Source: Nanobdellati archaeon
Lineage (GTDB): Archaea > Nanobdellota > Nanobdellia > UBA10117
DNA: 57,365 bases
Direction of reading: 5' to 3'
Assembly (NCBI GenBank): GCA_018304345.1
Contig: JAGVWI010000001.1
Coordinates: 11,191 to 68,555, forward strand
Shown here one piece after another: positions 47,321-57,365 of the stretch; the stretch's first letter is position 1, and each line of letters starts with the position of its first letter. The translations under genes and the position numbers were made by a program. The notes under the pieces are model-generated. The model ran no database searches. It was not told the DNA's origin and worked only from the letters and a program-made list of their open reading frames with translations.

Positions 47321-49115
47321 TGTCTGATGTATTTTTCAACGGCAGTCTTGTAGGTAAAGTAGATGATGCACAGAAATTCGTTGACAGCGTAAAGCAGACG
47401 CGAAGAGAAGGCAAGCTTTCACGACATTTTAATATTCATTACGATCAAAATCAAGATACAATTTTCGTTGCTTTAGATAGAAACAGAGTCACGAGACCTC
47501 TTGTAATAGTAAAGAATGGCATTTCAATGTTAACACAAGATAAACTTGATGCTTTGAGAAACAGAAACATAACTTGGAATAAATTAGTTGATTCCGGTGT
47601 AGTAGAATATCTAGATGCAATGGAAGAGGAAGACGCTTTTGTTGCACTAAATGAAAACGAATTGACAGATAAACACACGCATATTGAAATAAATCCTGTT
47701 ACAATTTTTGGTATATGTACTTCTATAGTTCCTTACGCAAATTTCAATCAGTCATCTAGACTTAACAGAGGTCAAAAGACACAAAAGCAGGCAATGGGTT
47801 GCTATACTCTAAATTACTTGAATAGAATGGATACCGCTATTGATTTGTTACATTATCCTCAAACTCCCATTGTAAGAAGTTTCTCGCAGTCAATGATTGG
47901 CGAAGAAAGATCAGCAGGACAAAATGTCGTAATTGCGATAATTAATTACGACGGCTATAATATGTCAGATGCTTTAGTTTTAAACAAGGCTTCAGTTGAA
48001 AGAGGTTTAGGACGCTCAACACACTTTAGACCTTACGTTACAGAAAAGTTGAGATATCCTGGCGGACAGGTTGATGAAATAAAAATTCCAGATAAGGATA
48101 TTCAAGGTTTCACTCTTGAGCGCGATTATAGACTCCTAAACGAAGATGGAATAATTTATCCAGAGGCAATAATTTCTGGCGGAGATGTTGTAATTGGAAA
48201 GACTTCTCCTCCAAGATTTTTAGGAAAATTAGAAGCATTTAGCACAGCTGCAAATATCAGAAAAGATACTTCTGTTAGAACTAGATACGGTGAAGATGGA
48301 ATAATTAGCAAAGTAGTAATAACAGAAAATGAAGACGGTAGCTCATTAATTAAAGTTGACGTTAGAGATTCAAGATGCCCAGAAATTGGAGATAAATTTT
48401 CAAGCCGACACGGACAAAAGGGCATAGTCGGTGCAATTGTACCACCACAAGATTTACCTTTCACCGCAAGTGGAATTGTTCCTGATGTAGTTTTTTCTCC
48501 TAATGGACTTCCGAAGAGAATGACAGTTTCACAGTTGATTGAAGCTCTTGGCGGAAAAGTTGGTGCACTTGGAGGCAGAACAATTGAGGGTACGGCATTC
48601 CAAAGTGAAGATTCAAAGAGCCTAAGAGAACAACTTTTAGAATTAGGTTTCAGAGATGACGGAACTGAAACTATGTATGATGGTAGAACAGGCCGACAAT
48701 ATACCGCTAAAATTTTTGTTGGAAATATGTATTACTTAAGATTAAAGCATCAGGTTGCAGATAAAATACAAGCAAGAGCAAGAGGTCCAGTAACACTTTT
48801 GACAAGACAACCAACCGAAGGTAAAGCTAAGGAAGGCGGTTTACGACTTGGAGAAATGGAAAAAGATTGTTTTGTTGCTCACGGTGCATCATTACTTATG
48901 AAAGAGCGTTTTGATTCTGACAGAGCAGTCATTTGGATTTGCGGTAAATGTGGAGACAGCGCAGTTCACGACGCATATAGAAACAAAGCATATTGTTTAT
49001 GCGGCGAAAAAGTAAATATACATCCAATTGAAATGTCATATGCTTTCAAATTATTCCTTGACGAATTGAAGAGTTTGCATTTGAAACCAAAACTTGGTTT
49101 AGGAGATACATACTA

Positions 49116-49116
<1 letters not shown>
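47320..49116 (+). CDS. rpoB1: RNA polymerase subunit B' (C-terminal half of RPB2)
   Basis: The 598-residue subunit holds the catalytic-side part of RPB2: RSAGQNVVIAIINYDGYNMS, DSRCPEIGDKFSSRHGQKG (hybrid-binding), GIVPDVVFSPNGLPKRMTV, LRLKHQVADKIQARARGP, and a C-terminal zinc site (WICGKCGDSAVH, YCLCGEKV). The split point relative to B'' is the usual one. It overlaps rpoA' by one base. Confidence 0.96.
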
Positions 49117-53108
<3,992 letters not shown>

Positions 53109-53140
53109 TGGTAATGCTAAATCTAATTATAAGAAGTATG

Positions 53141-53223
53141 GGGTTTGCAAAATGATAAAGCTAAAAAACAAACAAAAAAAGATTTTAGCTAATTATTTTA
53201 AATATATAGGTTTTGCAAAATGA
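53141..53223 (+). promoter_or_regulatory. nusA leader with a duplicated start region and hairpin
   Basis: GGGTTTGCAAAATGA at 53141-53155 is nearly repeated by GGTTTTGCAAAATGA at 53209-53223, the latter containing the nusA ATG. The first copy would start a 13-codon peptide (ATG 53152, ending at 53193). Between them AGCTAAAA (53159-53166) and TTTTAGCT (53183-53190) can pair. A tandem duplication is likely; upstream-ORF control is speculative. Confidence 0.4.
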
Positions 53224-53654
53224 CCACCTTAAAATATGATTTAGAGGTTCTTGGATATATGAATTATTTCAAGAGAGTTACTAAACTAAATCCAAAAGAT
53301 TGCTTTACTGCTGGAGAATCAATAGTTTTTTTTGCGCCAGAAGGAAAAGCAGGCTTGGCTATTGGTAAGAATGGACAAAACGTTGCTTTACTTCAAGATA
53401 AGTTAAAGAAAAACATCAAGGTAATGGAATTCGGAGATGACGCCGAAAAGTTAATTGCAAATTACGTTTTTCCGTTGAAACCAGCTTCAATATCAATTTC
53501 AGAGAGAAGCGGTAAGAGAATAATTGAAATAAAATTTAACTATCCAAGAGAGAGGCGTTCATTGCTGGCAAATACCCAGACTAAATTAAAACAGCTTAAA
53601 ACTATAGTCAACCGCTATCATCCCGAAATAGCTGATTTGCGAGTTCTTCAATAA
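53220..53654 (+). CDS. nusA: NusA-like KH-domain protein
   Basis: The 144-residue archaeal NusA homologue consists of two KH domains: GKAGLAIGKNGQNVALLQDK in KH1 and a second domain ending YHPEIADLRVLQ. It lacks the bacterial N-terminal RNAP-binding domain, as normal in archaea. It lies in the conserved order A''-L30e-NusA-S12-S7. Confidence 0.92.
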   Translation: MTTLKYDLEVLGYMNYFKRVTKLNPKDCFTAGESIVFFAPEGKAGLAIGKNGQNVALLQDKLKKNIKVMEFGDDAEKLIANYVFPLKPASISISERSGKRIIEIKFNYPRERRSLLANTQTKLKQLKTIVNRYHPEIADLRVLQ

Positions 53655-53714
53655 TATAATTTACGAGAGCAATAAGACTTATAAATGGTCTAAAAGTCAT
53701 TTTACATACACAAA

Positions 53715-54155
53715 ATGGGCAAGAAAAGTAGAGGCATGTTTGCTGGAAAGAAATTAAAGAAAAGACGAGCTAAATTTAGATGGAACAATAAATATTTCGT
53801 CAAGAGAATTCTAAAATTAAAAGAAAGAGTTGATCCGTTAGAAGGAGCTCCTCAAGCAAGAGGTATAGTACTTTCAAAGAGACAAGTAGAAGCAAAGCAG
53901 CCTAATTCAGGTATGAGAAAGTGCGTAAGGGTTCAGTTGACAAAAAACGGAAAGCAATTGACAGCTTTTGCACCAAGAGATAAAGCAATTACATTCATTA
54001 ACGAACACGATGAAGTCATCGTTCAAGGAATTGGCGGTAAGCAGGGTGGTCCTAAGGGAGATCTTGCCGGCGTAAAATGGGAAGTTATAAAGGTAAATAA
54101 GCAAGTTCTTAGATCACTTGTAAAAGGAAAAGTGGAGAAAATAGTTGGACGTTAA
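53715..54155 (+). CDS. rpsL: Ribosomal protein S12 (uS12)
   Basis: This 146-residue archaeal-type S12 contains the decoding-centre motif [20 protein letters not shown] and PRGDKA-like 'FAPRDKAI...[21 protein letters not shown]'. It is part of the transcription-translation operon, with S7 starting two bases after its stop. Confidence 0.96.
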   Translation: MGKKSRGMFAGKKLKKRRAKFRWNNKYFVKRILKLKERVDPLEGAPQARGIVLSKRQVEAKQPNSGMRKCVRVQLTKNGKQLTAFAPRDKAITFINEHDEVIVQGIGGKQGGPKGDLAGVKWEVIKVNKQVLRSLVKGKVEKIVGR

Positions 54156-54156
54156 A

Positions 54157-54822
54157 ATGGGTGAAGAATTACAAATTACAGAGACAACACAATCTGAACA
54201 ACAGACTTCAGAACAATCAAAACCTAAACTTGATTTGAAATTATTTGGACGCTGGTCTACAGATATTGATGTTATAGATATTAGCTTGAGACCATATATG
54301 AATTTATCTCCAATGCACGTAGCATATTCTGCCGGTAGAAATATCAAAAAGCAATTTTGGAAATCCAAGAAATCAATCGTTGAAAGACTATTTGGAAAAC
54401 TTATGATTCCAGGTCACAAGGGAAAAAAGCACTACTGGACTTCAGGTCCAGCTACGGGACAAATTAACACTCAATACAGGATTGTTAAAAAAACTTTTGA
54501 AATAATTGAAAGCAAGACAAAGAAAAATCCAGTTGAAGTTTTTATAAGAGCAATTGAAAAGGGTTCGCCGACTGAAGGTATTGCTTCAATTGAATACGGC
54601 GGAGTACGATATCATAAAGCTGCAGATTTGTCACCTCAAAGACGAATTGATTTAGCTCTGCGATGGATGACACAAGGTGCATTTCAGAAATCAAGAAAAA
54701 ATAAGAGAAAAGTTTGGGAAGCATTAGCAGATGAAATTATGTTAGCAGCCCAAGGCGATGCAAAATCAAATACAGTAGCAAAGGGAGTTGAGCTTCAGAG
54801 ACAAGCTCAAGCAAGCAGATAA
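54157..54822 (+). CDS. rpsG: Ribosomal protein S7 (uS7)
   Basis: This 221-residue archaeal-type uS7 has an N-terminal Gln/Thr/Glu-rich extension, then KLFGRWSTDIDVIDISLRPY, VERLFGKLMIPGHKGKKHYW, ENPVEVFIRAIEKGSP-like 'KKNPVEVFIRAIEKGSPTEG', and RRIDLALRWMTQGAFQKSRK. ATG 54157 is chosen over an in-frame TTG at 54145 that overlaps rpsL. S6e follows after two bases. Confidence 0.95.
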   Translation: MGEELQITETTQSEQQTSEQSKPKLDLKLFGRWSTDIDVIDISLRPYMNLSPMHVAYSAGRNIKKQFWKSKKSIVERLFGKLMIPGHKGKKHYWTSGPATGQINTQYRIVKKTFEIIESKTKKNPVEVFIRAIEKGSPTEGIASIEYGGVRYHKAADLSPQRRIDLALRWMTQGAFQKSRKNKRKVWEALADEIMLAAQGDAKSNTVAKGVELQRQAQASR

Positions 54823-54824
54823 AT

Positions 54825-55274
54825 ATGGTTAAAGCAAAAAATATTAGAGTAATTATCGGGGATTCAAAACTAAAGAGAACTTTCAAGAAAGAGCTCGAAG
54901 GCGAAACTAAATTACAATTATTTGGAAAAAAGATTGGCGAAAAGTTTAGAGGAGAACTATTCAACCTTACTGGTTATGAATTTGAAATAACTGGTGGTGC
55001 AGATAATTCTGGCTTTCCAATGTCGAAATCTGTTGAAGGTGTTGGAAGAACAAAATTACTTTTAAGAAGAGGCTTTGGCTTCAAAGCTTCAAAGAAATTT
55101 TCTGGTATAAGAATGAAAAAAGGCATCGCAGGTAATACAATCAATGAGAGAACAACGCAAGTCAACAGCAAAATAACTAAATGGGGCAGTATTGATTTGA
55201 TGGAACATTTTGGCGTAAAGCCTAAAGAAGAAGTTAAAGCAGAAGATACGAAAGAAGTTATTGCTACAAATTAA
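54825..55274 (+). CDS. rps6e: Ribosomal protein S6e (eS6)
   Basis: The 149-residue eS6 contains FNLTGYEFEITGGADNSGFP, MSKSVEGVGRTKLLLRRGFG and IRMKKGIAGNTINERTTQVN, the family core shared by archaea and eukaryotes, with a short acidic C-terminal tail. It ends the operon and converges with the minus-strand aIF5B region. Confidence 0.94.
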   Translation: MVKAKNIRVIIGDSKLKRTFKKELEGETKLQLFGKKIGEKFRGELFNLTGYEFEITGGADNSGFPMSKSVEGVGRTKLLLRRGFGFKASKKFSGIRMKKGIAGNTINERTTQVNSKITKWGSIDLMEHFGVKPKEEVKAEDTKEVIATN

Positions 55275-55384
55275 ACTCCAAGCGACTTAATTATTATGTA
55301 TGCTAAAATTACTAAACCCATTATCTGAGCAAATGTATTAGTAATATTTTGTTGACCTAACTTATTTACTATCCTTATCGTTCT
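55271..55384 (-). other. Small open frame continuing in phase after the infB stop
   Basis: After the TAG of infB the same frame stays open for 37 codons to a TAA at 55273-55271, encoding IRIVNKLGQQNITNTFAQIM followed by GLVILAYIIIKSLGV, which would be one membrane helix. There is no ATG, GTG or TTG near its beginning; the only ATG leaves 16 residues. It could be chance in AT-rich DNA, a microprotein with a rare start, or readthrough. Confidence 0.2.
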
Positions 55385-57160
55385 CTAAAGACCCCACGTT
55401 TTATGCTCTTTACGTTTAAGCTCTGAAATGTCTTTTAGTACTTGAATTTCCTTTTCATTAAATAATTCTTTTTTCTCTTTTAATGCACGGAAATTTGCTT
55501 CGCTCATAGATGCATAAAGAGTATCTTTTTCATTTATTTGTTTTCCTACTACTGCGCCGTCAATTGCAATAGCTGCCTGCTGGCCGGTAAGTAGTTCTTT
55601 TACATTTTCGCCCGCAAGCTCAATTGTTTTTATTTCACCAACTTCGTGCCCGAGTTTATCAAGAAGTTTACATCCAACTTTTAGCTTTCCAGCTTTTACT
55701 TCTATTCCGACAATTGCGGGTTTAGAAATCCTAAACGTATGATTTGGCAGAATGGTAAACTTTGCAGGCCAAGTTAATTTCTCAACAGCTCTCAAGTGTT
55801 TTGATTCTTTTTTACTTCTTACTAACTCGTCATATTCGTCAATCAAATGATATATAACATTTTTAGAAATGAAAACTATGTTTTCTTTGTTTGCAAGAAG
55901 TTTAGCATCAAAATCTATCTTCACATTAAATGCTAAAATGGCTGTATGAACATCATCTCTTTCGTTGGAAGCAATCGCTTCCATTACGTCTTTTCTGCTA
56001 ACATCTCCGATTTCAGCTTTCAGTATCGGCAAATTTTTACGATTCAAAATTTCGGCGATAGCCTCAAGACTTCCAAGAGTATCTGTTTTTAAGATTACTC
56101 CTGCGTTTTGTGTTTCAATATGACTGCTCTCAAGTTCTGCAGTAATTTCTTTAATAGCTTTCTTTTCTTCTGTTTCATCTCTTGCACTCTGCAAAGGCGA
56201 GCCTGCTAAAATCTTGTCTAAATCGTGCGCAACTATCTTTACACCAGTAGCAGCGTGCACTTCTTCTAAACTAACCCATTTATCTCTTGAAGCTGCTCTG
56301 ATTTCAGCGAGAGGTTTTGGTTTGAGCAAAGCTTTAATTTTAGTTTTTATAATTTCGTGCTTGCCGCCGAGTATTAAATTATCATTTACTTTTAGTGTGC
56401 CGTCATAAATTATAGCATCAGCAGTTGTTCCAATACCTTGTACTTCTTTTACTTCTAATACTGCGCCTTTTGCTGGACCTTCTATCTCTGTTTTCAAATT
56501 GTCTTCCAAGAATTTTTGACTAAGACCAGTTAATAACGCCAATAATTCAGACATACCTTCGCCCGTCTTAGCAGATATAGGAATTATGGCTATAGTCTTT
56601 CTGTAATCATCAACTTTGTTGTACAAATTGGAATTGAAACCCTGTTCAGAGAGCTGACCGAGCAGTTTGTAAAACTGCTTATCAAAATATTCTTTTACAA
56701 TTGGAGTTTGCATAGCATAATTTTTTGTGAAAACTTTGTCGTGTGATTTCCAATTTCTGATTAAATCAACTTTGTTTGCGGCTACAACAAAAGGGACTTT
56801 GAAAGTTTTAAGAATATCAATAGCTTCTCGTGTTTGAGGTTGAATACCTTGCGTTATATCTATTACAACTATGGCAATATCTGCTATACTTCCGCCTCTT
56901 TTTCTTAAATTAGTAAAAGCTTCGTGACCCGGCGTATCAATGAATAACAAACCCGGAATTGTAAATTTCAAATTGAATGTGTGCAGCAATTCGCCGCAGA
57001 TGTTTTTGATAGTTTCAAGAGGAACCTCAGTAGCTCCGATATGCTGAGTAATTCTGCCAGCTTCCTTGCTGGCTATAGTTGTGCCTCTAATATAATCAAG
57101 TACTGAAGTCTTGCCGTGGTCTACGTGACCTAAAACTGTTACGATTGGTTGTCTAATCAT
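55385..57160 (-). CDS. infB: Translation initiation factor aIF5B (archaeal IF2)
   Basis: This 591-residue GTPase promotes subunit joining. It starts straight with the G domain (RQPIVTVLGHVDHGKTSVLD), then GRITQHIGATEV, LFIDTPGHEAF, ANKVDLI and domain II (GAVLEVKEVQGIGTTADAII). Domain III and the long helix lead to domain IV, ending KRKEHKTWGL, as in most archaeal IF5B. ATG 57160 matches the family start; an upstream TTG at 57172 would add four residues. It is on the minus strand downstream of ndk, a conserved archaeal order. Confidence 0.96.
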   Translation of the reverse strand: MIRQPIVTVLGHVDHGKTSVLDYIRGTTIASKEAGRITQHIGATEVPLETIKNICGELLHTFNLKFTIPGLLFIDTPGHEAFTNLRKRGGSIADIAIVVIDITQGIQPQTREAIDILKTFKVPFVVAANKVDLIRNWKSHDKVFTKNYAMQTPIVKEYFDKQFYKLLGQLSEQGFNSNLYNKVDDYRKTIAIIPISAKTGEGMSELLALLTGLSQKFLEDNLKTEIEGPAKGAVLEVKEVQGIGTTADAIIYDGTLKVNDNLILGGKHEIIKTKIKALLKPKPLAEIRAASRDKWVSLEEVHAATGVKIVAHDLDKILAGSPLQSARDETEEKKAIKEITAELESSHIETQNAGVILKTDTLGSLEAIAEILNRKNLPILKAEIGDVSRKDVMEAIASNERDDVHTAILAFNVKIDFDAKLLANKENIVFISKNVIYHLIDEYDELVRSKKESKHLRAVEKLTWPAKFTILPNHTFRISKPAIVGIEVKAGKLKVGCKLLDKLGHEVGEIKTIELAGENVKELLTGQQAAIAIDGAVVGKQINEKDTLYASMSEANFRALKEKKELFNEKEIQVLKDISELKRKEHKTWGL

Positions 57161-57212
57161 ATCTAAAGTCAAATATTGGGTTTTTTAAAATTTGAGTTAA
57201 AAATTTATTATA

Positions 57213-57365
57213 TTAATAGCCGAACCAAATCTGTATTTCACGCTTAGCTTCATCAACTGTACCAGATGCGTGAATCAAATTCTTTACAGAGCGCTGTTCT
57301 TTATCTGCTAAATCATACGAATCTGTTGAAAAGTCTCCGCGGATTGTACCGCCTGCAGCTGATTT
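57213..57365 (-). CDS. ndk: Nucleoside diphosphate kinase (C-terminal part, runs off the window)
   Basis: The last 51 codons of a minus-strand gene encode KSAAGGTIRGDFSTDSYDLA, then NLIHASGTVDEAKREIQIWF. The phrase GTIRGD..., the NLIHAS segment with the active-site-proximal His-Ala-Ser and the terminal EI..WF are specific to NDK, which balances nucleoside triphosphates. The catalytic-His N-terminal part is outside. An ndk-infB pair is common in archaea. Confidence 0.92.
   Translation of the reverse strand, partial: KSAAGGTIRGDFSTDSYDLADKEQRSVKNLIHASGTVDEAKREIQIWFGY

Noticed and set aside
55385-55387. Pyrrolysine-type TAG readthrough at the end of infB
   Set aside because: infB already ends with the normal family C-terminus WGL, and no pyl genes or tRNA-Pyl were seen in the window.

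Overview
This AT-rich, very gene-dense window is archaeal. It carries aEF-2, EF-1A, the H-B''-B'-A'-A'' RNA polymerase operon with a split B subunit, S3Ae, S6e, L30e, FttA/aCPSF1, HerA-NurA, Mre11-Rad50, a proteasome beta subunit, KEOPS Bud32 and intron-bearing tRNAs. The many very small hypothetical proteins, surface proteins with a 'TGAA' motif after the membrane anchor, a bacterial-type MetG and extreme compaction (tRNA genes overlapping or abutting coding regions) suggest a DPANN lineage such as Woesearchaeota/Pacearchaeota. That placement is inference. Many starts have a TATA-like box about 25-28 bases upstream, as expected for leaderless or short-leader transcripts. No rRNA or CRISPR array was seen.

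Layout. 1-1058: minus-strand run of small accessory genes, including two related helix-turn-helix proteins resembling terminase small subunits. 1289-5832: translation block (EF-2, EF-1A, S10). 5953-9615: B12-dependent ribonucleotide reductase interrupted by a 354-residue LAGLIDADG intein with an abnormal C-terminus. 9655-11843: DNA glycosylases, a rubredoxin-like protein and superoxide dismutase. 11844-13642: three tRNAs, a MazEF-type toxin-antitoxin pair and small proteins. 13755-16885: a three-gene glycosylation operon whose last gene now ends in tRNA-derived and repeat sequence. 17005-21201: tRNAs, endonuclease IV, AsnRS, Bud32, S15 and S3Ae. 21202-25317 (minus): FttA, proteasome beta, ProRS. 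25408-34069: Mre11-Rad50 and, on the other strand, NurA-HerA, with small or surface proteins between. 34130-36104: methionyl-tRNA synthetase broken into two overlapping frames at KMSKS. 36182-36992: tRNA-Gly followed by a roughly 0.7 kb insert ending in a copy of the tRNA 3' end, then MTHFR. 37961-45142: tRNAs, membrane and surface proteins, a shortened MCM-like ATPase, a free-standing LAGLIDADG endonuclease running into tRNA-Thr, and a divergent proteasome-like protein. 45150-55274: transcription/ribosome operon (wHTH, RpoH, B'', B', A', A'', L30e, NusA, S12, S7, S6e). 55385-57365 (minus): aIF5B and the 3' end of ndk.

The most notable signals are: (1) a conserved element about 30 bases downstream of three different tRNA genes, two of which also have a duplicated tRNA 3' end nearby, suggesting small elements that insert at tRNA 3' ends; (2) an RNR intein lacking both the usual penultimate His and terminal Asn; (3) split MetRS; (4) a T-loop (59/60) intron in tRNA-Ala; (5) an LAGLIDADG gene whose stop codon lies inside tRNA-Thr; (6) structured, comparatively GC-rich leaders ahead of rpoH, rpsO and rpsJ; (7) a divergent Ntn-hydrolase and an MCM-like protein without the MCM N-terminal domain.
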